From: Riptortus pedestris
Lineage: Eukaryota > Arthropoda > Insecta > Hemiptera > Alydidae
Assembly (NCBI GenBank): GCA_019009955.1
Contig: CM032228.1
Coordinates: 7,966,501-8,030,500, forward strand
DNA length: 64,000 bases
Reading direction: 5' to 3'
The notes under the pieces were generated by a model. It made no database searches. It had not been told where the DNA came from and saw only the letters and a program-made list of their open reading frames with translations. Position 1 is the first letter of the stretch. Each line of letters opens with the position of its first letter. This document shows, in pieces, positions 30,251-42,900 of this stretch. Position numbers and translations under genes: made by a program.

Positions 30251-32513
30251 GCTCAGATACCCGGCTTCGGCTGGGAATTCATTTGAGGCTGAATGGTGAT
30301 GGTATTTTTTTATTTTGTACAATATTTTGACATTTCCCCTCCCAGTGTTTAGGATTGATACCCATCTTTTCCGTGGATTTGCTAATAATAGAATTAATTT
30401 TTTAGATAAGGCTTCTCAGTCTTCGATATTTTTATATTTCCCGCTTCCTGTGCATTATGCATAGATTTGAAATATGGTGAATATTTTTATTTCAGGCCTC
30501 CCTTATAATCCCCACTCCTGCCTGTCCCTAAAAATTTAATATGGCTTTATAATCATGGAAGACGTTAGTGCTAATTGACATACCGAGTGTTTTGTTAAGT
30601 TCGGTTCAGCCGTTAGTGCCAAATCCGCTATAAGTTTTAACGTATATCTCATTTATACTTAGGTATACGAAAAAAGTGTATATAACAAAAGTTACTCCAA
30701 AAAGCAAAATGAACAACTTTTATTATGTTCATATTTGCGGAAAAACCAATAGGAAACGAAATATCGCTATTTTTAATTTCAGGCTTCCCCTATAACCCCC
30801 ACTCCTGCCCGTCTATAGAAATGTTGGTATGGCTTATTATAATGAAGGCCTCACTGCTAATACACATACCGAGTTTTATTTAGTTCGGTTGGGTCTTTTG
30901 TCCCAAATAATATTGTTGACTCCCGCTATAATTTTTAGCGTAAAACGCATTTAAACTTCGGTATACGACAAAAATGTATATAACAAAAGTTACTCTAAAT
31001 AACAAAATAACCAACTATTTGTATGTGCAAATTGGCGAAAAAATTAATATAAAACGAAATATCGCTATTTTTAATTTCAGGCCTCCCTTATAACCCCCAC
31101 TCCCGTTCGTCTCAGAGAAAATTAATATAGCTTATCTCTCAAGTTGGACCAGACTGCTCACGGTGTGCCAATTTAATTTAAAATCGGTTAAGTAGTTTAG
31201 GAGTCCATCGCGGACAAACATCGTGACAGGAGATTTATATATATTAAGATTGTAACCTCTGTCTGTACATTTTTTTCGCGATATTTCACGATAACTTTTC
31301 GTTTCACAAGTTATAGACACCATAACTGTATTTTGTTTCTTTCGTGTATGTTTGTTTGTTTGTTTGTTACCTTTTCACGCATAAACAGCTGAACCGAATT
31401 TTATGAAACTTGGTATGTATATTACTACTCTCCCACCTTAGACTTTAGGCTATATTAATATTCTCTAAGACAAACAGGAGTGGGGGTTATAGGGGAAGCC
31501 TGAAAATAAAAATAGCGATATTTCGTTTCCTATTGCTTTTTCAGCAAATATGCCCATAACAAAAGTGGTTTTTTTTGTAATTTAGAGTAACTTTTGTTAT
31601 ATGCACTTTTGCTGTATATGGAAGTATAAATAAGTTATACGCTAAAAACTATAGAGGGAGTCCACAATTTTATTTAGCACAAAAGACTCAACCCGAACTA
31701 AACCAAACTCAGTATGTGAATTAGTACTAACGCCTTCCTTATAATAAGCCATACTAACATGTCTAGGGACGGGCAGGAGTGGGGGTTATAAGGGAGGCCA
31801 GAAATTAAAAATAACGATATTTCGTTTCCTATTGGATTTTCGGCAAATATGAACATTACAAAAGTTGTTTATTTTGTTATTTAGAGTACCTTTTGTAATG
31901 CACACTTTTTTCGTATACCGAATTATAAACGAGATATACGCTAAAACCTATAGCGGAAGTGAACAATTTTATTTGGGACAAAAGACTCAACCGAACTAAA
32001 CCAAACTCGGTTTGTGAATTAGTACTAACGCCTTCCTTATAAAAAGCCATACTAACATTTCTAGGGACGGGCAGGAGTGGGGGTTATATGGGAGGCCTGA
32101 AATTAATAATAGTGATATTTCGTTTCCTATTGCATTTTCGGCAAATATGCACATAACAAAAGTTGTTTATTTTGTTATTTAGAGAAATTTGCTCAACACT
32201 TCTCTTCAATATGAACTACCAGGTACCTCAAATGAAAAAAATTGATTCAAATGTATGTCAATATTTTCTCATTAATAATTCAAATATATGCATACTGCAA
32301 AAGAAACGGGAAATATTACATTGTGCAGGACAGTGAAGTATTACATAAAAAAATAATTTTATTTTTAACAAATACACAGAAACGACGGGTGTTAACCCTA
32401 AACACTGGGACGGATAAATGTCAAAATATTGTGCAAAGTAAAGCCTTGCCAAAAATATACCATCATCATTCAGCCTCAAATGAATTCCCGAGCGAAGCCG
32501 GGTATCTGAGCTA

Positions 32514-32565
<52 letters not shown>

Positions 32566-33398
32566 GACGGACTTTTTCGTCATCTCCTGGGTAGGATCGA
32601 TGGACATTTGAAGGAAAATTTCGAAAATCGCGATATGAGTATCCCCTCAATAGCTGATCTCAATAGGGAAATCTGCTAAAATGTATTCAATAACAATATG
32701 ATTTTAGTATTGAATAAAACAGTTCATTATCAAGTATGGTTTAGAAGAAATAAATATTTTCGATTCACGACCCCACAATCTTATTTGATGATGTCATTTC
32801 ATGTATTTGAATGTAACTCACACAGTAAACGATTAATGACAACAATATGTGGTACTTGTAAGCTTGTAGTGAAGTGGTTCATAATGTAACTGCTTATTGC
32901 AAATATGACATGAGTAGAAGTGGGTGTTAACTCAAGCCATAAAACTCAAATATCTCGTTTAATATTCATGATACAGAAAATATGTATAGAATACTATTTA
33001 TAGATCATTTATATGTATAATAACGGAAATATGTCGAATTTTCTAAATCATCCCTCTAAACCTCCCCTTCGACTAGTCCGAGTTCAGCCATTATCGAACT
33101 TGGTCTTTATTTTTACATAAAAGGTGTAAATATCGAGTTTGGTAACTATCAAACCGAAATTTCAACAGCTAGAGAGTTAACAGACGTCAGTCTTTAGATT
33201 CATAGCCGACGAAATATCGTATGACTAAGTCATATTCTAATTAAGATGAGTTCCGGTTATCAAAGAACAAACTTGGCACAATTAGGTAATCCTACCTAGT
33301 TTACAAACTACGATAACGAAATATGACGATTCCATCACTTCACAAGGACAATTACTTTAGGACTAAATATACTGTCAACGGACAAGAGTGTGCGCGTG

Positions 33399-33449
<51 letters not shown>

Positions 33450-33898
33450 ATATGTAATATTTGATTCATTTACGAATAACAACATTCCTAAACATAACTT
33501 CGTCTAAGTGACTGCACATTTACTGTTCATGTTGTAGGGCAAAGTGTTGTCGGTTAATATCAATATGGAATATGGATGATTTCGTGCATCCAATCTTTAA
33601 TTAAATTAAATTATTTATTAGCGTCCGTGCGTTGATGCAACTGTGGCTAATTGGGACGGGTTATCTACAGGTTACCACCCTTTTCTAACCAGGGTCGGTC
33701 TAAGGATTTTATTTAATGAATTCCGCCACTAAATAAATTCCTATTGCCCAAGGCAGGAATCGAAGTCTCCACTCTAGGTTTTTAATGTGAGATTAAGGTC
33801 AACGCTTTAATTCACATGGCTAACTTGAGCTCCTCCAACTTTATATTCTAGCGGTAAACCATTTATATTTCGACCCATCAACGAGTGGCAACCAGGGG

Positions 33899-33961
<63 letters not shown>

Positions 33962-35056
33962 CTTATGTTGCAGCATGAGGATTAGGTAAATAATTTAATA
34001 CCAATAGATCTCATTGCAAGACAGTCAGTAACTCAATTCTCTCTTTTAAAAACCTTAACAGACAGCACGAACCTATATGCCTGAAGAAATAGGCACGAAC
34101 TATCTGCCTGAAGAAATAGGCACGAACTATCTGCCTGAAGGAATAGGCACGAACTATATGCCTGAAGAAATAGGCACGAACTATCTGCCTGAAGAAATAG
34201 GCACGAACTATCTGCCTGAAGAAATAGGCATGAACTATCTGCCTGAAGAAATAGGCACGAACTATATGCCTGAAGAAATAGGCATGAACTATCTGCCTGA
34301 AGAAATAGGCATGAACTATCTGCCTGAAGAAATAGGCACGAACTATCTGCCTGAAGAAATAGGCACGAACTATATGCCTGAAGAAATAGGCACGAACTAT
34401 ATGCCGGAAGAAATAGGCACGAACTATCTGCCTGAAGAAATAGGCACGAACTATCTGCCTGAAGAAATAGGCACGAACTATCTGCCTGAATAAATAGGCA
34501 CGAACTATCTGCCTGAAGAAATAGGCACGAACTATATGCCTGAAGAAATAGGCACGAACTATATGCCTGAAGAAATAGGCACGAACTATATGCCTGAAGA
34601 AATAGGCACGAACTATCTGCCTGAAGAAATAAAGTCCGTCAAGCAGGGGCTGCGTAAACTAAGCAGATTTCCCTCGTGAAGCTATACAATAGAGAAATCT
34701 CTATACGAGAGCCGAACAGTTACGGCCGAACTAGGTTTTGGCGGGAAACGTTCGTTATCGGCCCACATTTAATAAAATGCAAATATCTCGGTTAATATTC
34801 AAGATAGAGAATAAATGTATAAGACAATATTTATAGTAAATTTAATTTGCAATAAGATTGGTTCTATACAATGTTTTGATCCGACGTATAGTAACGGAGA
34901 TATTTCGAACTTTCAAAACACCTCCCCTCTAAACCCCCTCCCCTTGATCCGATTTCAGCCGTTTCAACGAACTTGATCTTTCTTTTTACATAAAACGACT
35001 AAATGTCGAGTTTGGTGACGATTAAACAATAATTGCGACCGCTAGAGCGGTAACAG

Positions 35057-35126
<70 letters not shown>

Positions 35127-36185
35127 TTTTCAACGGACCTCATTTTCGTCATCTCCTGGGTAGGATCGATGGACATTTGAAGAAAAATTTCGAAAATCGC
35201 GTCATGAGTACAACCTCAATAGCTGATTTCCCTTAAGGGAAATCTGCTAAAAAAGAGCATTCCATTATAAGGACTGGCTACATTCTTCATTATATCCAAG
35301 TATTTGTTTAAGGCCCTAAGATAATCCCGAAATGAGCATTTATATTGATGACTAAGGATGAAACTCCAGTCGGTTGAGCTTTTGTAGTTTTTAAAAGAGA
35401 TGAAATAATACAAATTCAAAAATCAGACTTGGTTAATTTTGCATTAACAATCTGGCTGAAAAAATTGCTATTTTTAATAATGTTCTGTACCTAGATAACA
35501 AACAACCATCAACGCACATCGACATTTACACTGATAGCCACAATTCTTTTTAATCTCTTCAAAATTATGCAATTCGTGACTTGTATTTACAGGGCTTAAA
35601 ATAATGTACACATAAAATTTGGCTAGATCAAAGGGCATTCTAGAATATTGGGAAACGATAGAGCTGATTTATCAGCTAAATCAGCTCCAAAAGATACCTA
35701 AATTCGAGTATGCTACAACAAAATCACACTTAAAAACACAATTACTAACTGACACGACTGAAAAATGGCAACAGAAATTTTATATGACTACAAAAGGACA
35801 TAACCTAAAATTATTTATTCCATACATTAAACAGTAGGACAAAAACTATTAACAGGACGTGGACCAATAATCTCTTAGTTTAATCGTTTTGGTCAAACAG
35901 ATCAACCAAATTGTTACTGCTTTACTACGGAACAGGCGTTGGCCTTAAACTCACATGGTAAACCTAGAGTGCTGAGTTCGATTCTCACATGGGCAATAGA
36001 AATTTATATAGTGACGAGCTCTTTAAATAGAATCCTTAGACCCAATTAGCCGTAGTATCAAAAAGTGGGTATTAATATAATAAATAATAAAAAAAATTGT
36101 TGTTAATAAGAAACACATGTTAGGTACAAATAGATGTACGGGAAATGTGGTAAATAAAGTCCCGTCTAAAGGGTAACTTCAGCAA

Positions 36186-36239
<54 letters not shown>

Positions 36240-36947
36240 GTAACCTCTGTCAGTACATTGATTTTTTTCGCAATTTTCACGATAACATTTCGTTTCACAT
36301 GTCATAGATACCATAACTGCATTTTGTTTCTTTGGTGTTTGTTTGTTACCTTTTCACGCAAAAACGGCTGAACCGAATTTTATGAAAATTGGTATGTATA
36401 TTACTACTAACCCAACTTAGACTTTAGGCTATGTTAATATTCTCTGAGACGAACAGGAGTGGTGGTTTTAAGGGAGGGCTGAAATTAAAAATAGTTATAT
36501 TTCGTTTCCTATTGGGGTTTCGGCAAATATGCACATAACAAAAGTTGTTTTTTTTTGTTATTTAGAGAAACTTTTGTTATATACAATATCGTCGTTTACA
36601 GAAGTATAAAGGCGTTAAACGCAAAAAATTATAGCGGGAGTCAATTTTATATGTCACAAAATACTCAACCGAACTAAATAAAACACTCGGTATGTGTATT
36701 AGCACTAACGTCATCCTTATAATAAGCCATATTAACATATCTAGGGACGGGCAGGAGTGGGGGTTATAAGGGAGGCCTGAATTTACAAATTTTATTATTA
36801 AAAAATCCACAGAAGCGACGGGTATTAACCCTAAACACCGGGAAGGGTTAATATCTAAATATTGTGCAAAGTAAAGCTTTGCCAAAACAAATACCGTCAC
36901 CATTCAGCCTCAAATGAATTCCCGGGCGAAGCCGGGTATCTGAGCTA

Positions 36948-36986
<39 letters not shown>

Positions 36987-39900
36987 ATCACAATTTAAGA
37001 ACTACTCCTTGTATTATTATTATTATTTATTAACGTCCACTTTTTGTAACTAAGGCTAACTAGGACGGGTTATCTACAGGTTGCCACCCATTTCTAGCCA
37101 GGGTGGGGCTTGTAGTTAATTTGTTATTTCAGGAGCTGCTATTTTCAAATTACTATACCCACTGAAGTCTGAAAGATGTTTGATCTCTTCTAAAAAGGAT
37201 TTTCTAGGCCAATTCAGACGCTTTGTCATTATCATTTATATTTGTTAACTTCACGGTGGTGTTGTGTTATAAGTATGTAGATTTATCTATTGTAAAACTT
37301 CATGTGGGAAATCTGCTTAGTTTACGCAGCCTCTGCATGACGGACGTTTTTAAAGTTATATTTAACATTTGTATGGGAATAATTTTTATATGATTCAATA
37401 CTATATTTAACCTATTTATGCACTCTTTCTTACATTAGGATCTCTGAACGTTCTGTTGGTGTTGAACAACACAGACACGTTCTCCTTGGATAGCCACGGA
37501 CTGAAGATAGACAATGGAACCACCCTGACCTACGGGTTCCTGCCTGTGCCTCATACAACACAGCTTGTCGGGAACAGATTGGTCGTGAAGACTATACAAG
37601 ATCTCGCCCCGACTCACAATGTGTCTTTCACCATTAACTTCAACGGGAGCATAAGGAGTGACCTCTCAGGCTTCTATCTCAGCAAATACCACTATAACGG
37701 AACTCAAAGGTAAAATATCGCACATCTTAACTATATACAGCACCATTGGCGGCTCCTAGCTAAATTAGTGGGGGAGCTGCTCCAGAAAATGTTTAGCCTT
37801 AGCACGCCGTGGTTGGTACTGCGGGAACGACAGTGCTCCCTCTCCCTTTCAGCATCGCGTGGAGCTCCCTGTGTGCGCATGCGCACAACAGTCAAATACC
37901 TCGCTGCTGTAACTGTGAAGCACACAGTTCCATTCATAGATTTTTGTATCTTTTTTCATAAACAGTGGGACGGTTACTTCATTAAGCTTAAGGATTATAC
38001 TATATATTATACAAGAATAAAGAAAGCTTTAATTCCTTTAAAAAGGGTCAATTATATTAAATGTTATAGATAATATCAAGTGGAAATTGGGGGTGCTGCA
38101 GTCCCACAGTGCCCATATGCGAGCCACCACTGTACAGTACACACTTTAGTGTACACTTCGTACTAATTCGAGACAAATAATTTACAAACTCAACGGAATT
38201 ACAGACCACTTAAGACTGTTCCAATTGGTCCTGTTCCAAGTAATCAACCCACTGTAGCCTGGACCAACCTCTTCTCTTTCATCTCATACTGTGCCATATA
38301 GCACTTCTTTTATGTTGGGTTTCAAAATTCAACAAGACAGCTGTAATTTAATAACACAGGTGATATTAAACACGCATTCGATCTTTCGCCTGTGCTGATG
38401 TCTTGATCAGGGGTTGGATGAGGTGACCCTGCTCCTGATCGGGTGTAGGAAGAGGTGAATTAGCCCCCCGATCGGGTGTAGGAAGGGGTGACCCAGTCCC
38501 CGATCAGATGTAGGAAGAGGTGTTCCTGTCGCCCAATCGCAGGCGAGAAGTGGTGACCCTACTCCTGATCGGGTGTAGGAAGAGGTGAACTAGCCCCCCG
38601 ATAGGGTGTAGGAAGGGATGACCCAGTCCTCGGTCAGGTGTAGGAAGAGGTGAACTAGCTCCCAGAACGGGCGTAGGAAGGGATGTCCCAGTCCCCGATC
38701 AGATGTAGGAAGAGGTGTTCCTGTCGCCCAATAGCAGGTGGGAAGTGGTTCCCTTACTCCTGATTGGGTGTAGGATGAGGTGAACTAGCCCCCCGATCGG
38801 GTGTTGGAAGAGGTGACCCAGTCCCTTATCAGAAGTAGGAAGAGGCGTTTCTGCCACCCGACCACAGGAGGGAAGTGGTGACCCTACTCCTGATCGGGTG
38901 TAGGAAGAGGTGAACTAGCCTCCCGATCGGGTGTAGGAAGAGATGAACTAGCTCCGCCCTCCCACTAATCGGGTGTTGGAAGGGGTGACTTTGCCCCTGA
39001 TCAGAAGAAGGAAGAGGTGTTCCTGCCCCCGATCACAGGTGGGAAGTGGTGACCCTACTCCTGATCGGGTGTAGGAAGGGGTGAACGATCGGGTGTAGGA
39101 AGAGATGAACTAGCTCCGCCCTCCCACTAATAGGGTGTTGGAAGAGGTGACCCAGTCCCTGATCAGATATAGGAACATGTTTCCCAGCCACAGACCAGGG
39201 GGGGAGATGTAATGAACTAGCCCCTCGATCGGGTGTATGGACCGGTGTCCCTGCCTCCCAACAGACGTCCCAGTAGCTGACCTATCCCACGAACAGGTTG
39301 GTAACTTCTGTATTCAGTGCCACATTTCAAGGGGCTGTCAATCCATTAACCAAGCTATTAGTTAAAGTGATTAGTTGTAAGGCCTATAATATAAGAAATG
39401 CTTTGTCTATAAATATGCAACATTATAGTTTACCTTGTTTCTGAAGAATGCTTATTTAAGATATACATTGAGGAGTTTATGCAGTTAAAGATACTATGAA
39501 TGTAATTAAGTTTTAGAAAACTAGTATGTTAGATTTCAAACAAGACTAGCTGCGTTGGGGGTTATGCATATCAAGTAATTTCTTTTTTTGAACATGAATT
39601 GATTATAGTAAGATGACCCTTACCCTTAAATGTTACGTCTTATGTTCGTTATGAAAAAGTATTGTATAGAGATTCTATAATTTTGGGAAGCGAATTTTAT
39701 TTGTCGGAATATTTTTCTTTATTTTCCAGTAGACTATCACAGATAAAAAAAGAATCATATCCCTTCTCAGTCCCCATATATTTAAAATATTTGAATTTAG
39801 TAAATTTTTTTGAAAAATTTAGCACAGGTGCTACAATTTATCTGCTCCTAGAAAAGCATATGGACAATAAAAATATTGCCCTAAAAGATGCAATGAACAA

Positions 39901-42900
39901 TGGATAGATTTCATAACACCTGTCACAAATATCTGGTGCCTTCCACAAGCTTCTCCTCTTTACACGATCAGACATAGTGCTGCAACAGTTTCGGGTCCGA
40001 TAAGAACTCGAACATCCACCGACATATCACACACTTCACATATGCAAATAATCATCTTCGTTACGTTAGTTTTCCAAGTATATGCTTTCTTGGGCATCTA
40101 TGAATCGTCTATCTAGCTATCTGTCTAGGCCATTAAATTCTTCCAAGCTCTTTGAACTCAGCAAGATCAAAACCACCTCTGCCTTGTTTTATTTTCACCG
40201 TATAAGTCCAAACATTCACCCAATAGTCAATAGTCTTACACTGCTAAATGTTTCAGGTACTTGGCGAGCACCCAGTTTGAAAATTCCGGCGCAAGGAAAG
40301 CATTTCCCTGTTTCGACGAGCCGTCATTCAGAGCAGATTTCCAACTGGAGTTGGAACTAGAGTCTGGGTGGAGTGCTATGTCCAACACACCTATTCTCTC
40401 TGATAATACTACGTAAGTATCTGGTACACTTGAGTGCCATATCTAAATAGCTATTTTATCTGACAATAAATCGGAAATATTTGGTACTTCTAGCGTTTTT
40501 GGAACGTTGACTGTAGTAAGTCATTAATGGATATGAACGCAACTGTCAATAGCGAGTGCAAGTAGTCTATGTTGGTTTGTACTACCTCTGCCATCTGCCT
40601 CTAATTCAGTACATTCATTGCTTTTTTATTGAAGTGAAGTTATGTGGCTTGTGGTAGTTTTGATCGAATGATGAACTCCAAAAAAAGATTGTCACGCAGG
40701 GGCTGCGTAACCTAAACAGATTTCCCAAGTGCTGACATAATACGCTTATGATCTCATCTCACCATAGATTCCTTGTTTCTATGTAAATCAACCAATGAGT
40801 AAAACGCAGCGGGGAGGGAGGGGGTCATTGAACACCGAAAACAATTTAGTACGAGTACCAATAACTCTTTTGATGCTTGAGTTACCAGAGATGCGTAGAC
40901 CAACAACTGTAGATCATCAGTAGTTTAACAAGATGGGTTCTATAACTATTTTACGATCTCACTCATAATAACGGAACTATTTTAAATTTTCCAATACCCC
41001 CACCTATACCCCAACTATTCCATTTCCAATTTCGGCCAATAACAAATATGATCTATATCATTCACTGAAACGGTTAAATGTAGCGTATGATAAAGATCAA
41101 ATAAGAATTTCCGAAAACAAGGACGTTAAATCTTGATTGATGACGTTATCACTCAACAAAGGTATCTTGAAGACAACAGTTGATATTTAAGCTTAGAATA
41201 AAGTGGTCCATGATATAACAGCGTATTGCTACTCTGACATAAGCACGAGTGGGGGTTTACTGAAGGCTAAAAATTAAAAGAGCAGATATCGCGGTTAGTA
41301 TTGCAGATAAACAAAGAATGGAATGTATATAACACTATTTATAGTGTATTTAATTTACAACAAGATTAGTTCTATACAATTTTTCGATCCGACGTATAAT
41401 AAGGGAGATATTTTGAATTTTCGAACTTCTCTCCTCTAACCCCCCCCCCCCCACATGTCAGATTTAAGCCATTTACAAACTTGACTACTTAATTTCACGT
41501 AAAACTTTTAAATATCGAAGTTGTTTTAGAATGGAAAACATTTATTATTTTAATTTTTTATGTAGAACTAAAAACTAGTCAAGTTTGTTAATGCCTTAAA
41601 TCGGACCAGTGGGGAGGGGTGGAGTGTAGAGGAGGGAAGTTGGAAAATTCAAAATATCCCTGTGTATATAGTTTAAATACCAAATATTGTTTTCAAGAGA
41701 CCTTTATTATGCGAGGACCTTGAAAATTCTATGCGTGATGACGTCATCAGCTAAGATTTTACGTCCTTGTTTGGAAAATGTTTATTTGATCTATACCGTA
41801 CTCGATATTTAACGGTTCACTAACGAATATTGAGGGTTTAAAGGGGCGGGGTATTCGAAAATTCATATTTTCGTTATTATGAGTCGGATCGTAAAATGTT
41901 ATAGAATCAATCTGGTTAAGCTTTTGATGATCTACAATTTTTCTCCTTTGCATCTTTTTGTAACTCAAGTATTCAGTGAGTAATTTTTGGTTTTCAGTCA
42001 GAATATGTGGTAAGGTATCTCTAGTGTGTCCATACCAGCACGTGAGAAATCTGCTTAATTTAGGCAGCCCTTGCGTGACGGACTTTTTAACAATTCATTT
42101 TTAAATTCCGAAGAGGTCTAAGTTGAAATAATTAAAAATCTAAAGTCAACTGCTATTTGAAAATGAATTGCATAGCGCCTTCAAAATAAATTCATGCTAA
42201 GGTATAATGTTTTAATGTAAAACCCATTTTAATTGTAGAGCTGGAGTTAGAAGAATCAAATTCTCAGAGCAGAAGAACATCCCCGTCTACCTCGTTGCTT
42301 GGGTGATCTACGAAGCTGAAGGTTTCGGAGGGAGATCTATCGATACTCCAGGATGTACGGGACAACCCAACATCAAATACGGCATTTGGTCCAACAAACA
42401 ATTCCAGAACGAGTACGACATAGCATTAAATGCTGCACCTCTTGTCGTTCAGAAATTGGAGAATTTTACAGGTACTTTGTGAATTTATCTATTGATTTTT
42501 TGTTGGCTGAATATCCCATTTTCCTGCTTAGAAAGCATTTTGGTTGGCACATCTGCTGATTCTAGGTTCTCCTTGGGCCACCCCAATTGTCAGCAGGCTA
42601 CGTGCATGAGGCTCCGTCCATAAAACGCACATAGACGAGGGAAAAGTTCATTGTGAGGCAAGATCCAATGTATATTGAATTAATACATGAAGGGTCAGAG
42701 GGAAAAAATATGAAAGTCACTTTTTCGTCGATTTTAAGATATTAGCGCTATCAAGGGGCTTTGAAGGAGTAATATCATCTGGTAGAACAACAAGGGGGGA
42801 AAATGATGAGAATCGACCGAAATGTGCATGAAAAGATTCGGGGTAAGGGGGAAAATAGATGAATGTCACAAGCGATATTTTGCGATTCCTGTGCAGGACA

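Noticed and set aside
30248..32514. TIR DNA transposon of 2.3 kb
   Set aside because: Both ends carry the Helitron hairpin-CTAG-T signature in opposite orientation, and a third single copy (36948) has the same end alone.
34077..34493. 138-codon repeat protein (PEEIGTNY)
   Set aside because: Pure 27-bp minisatellite inside an intron, no flanking coding sequence and no start context; kept as a repeat.
34070..34628. CRISPR-like array
   Set aside because: Units are contiguous with no spacers, and the genome is eukaryotic.
40082..40360. 92-codon ORF as an independent gene
   Set aside because: It overlaps aminopeptidase exon 3 in a different frame; the FPCFDEP frame is the real one.
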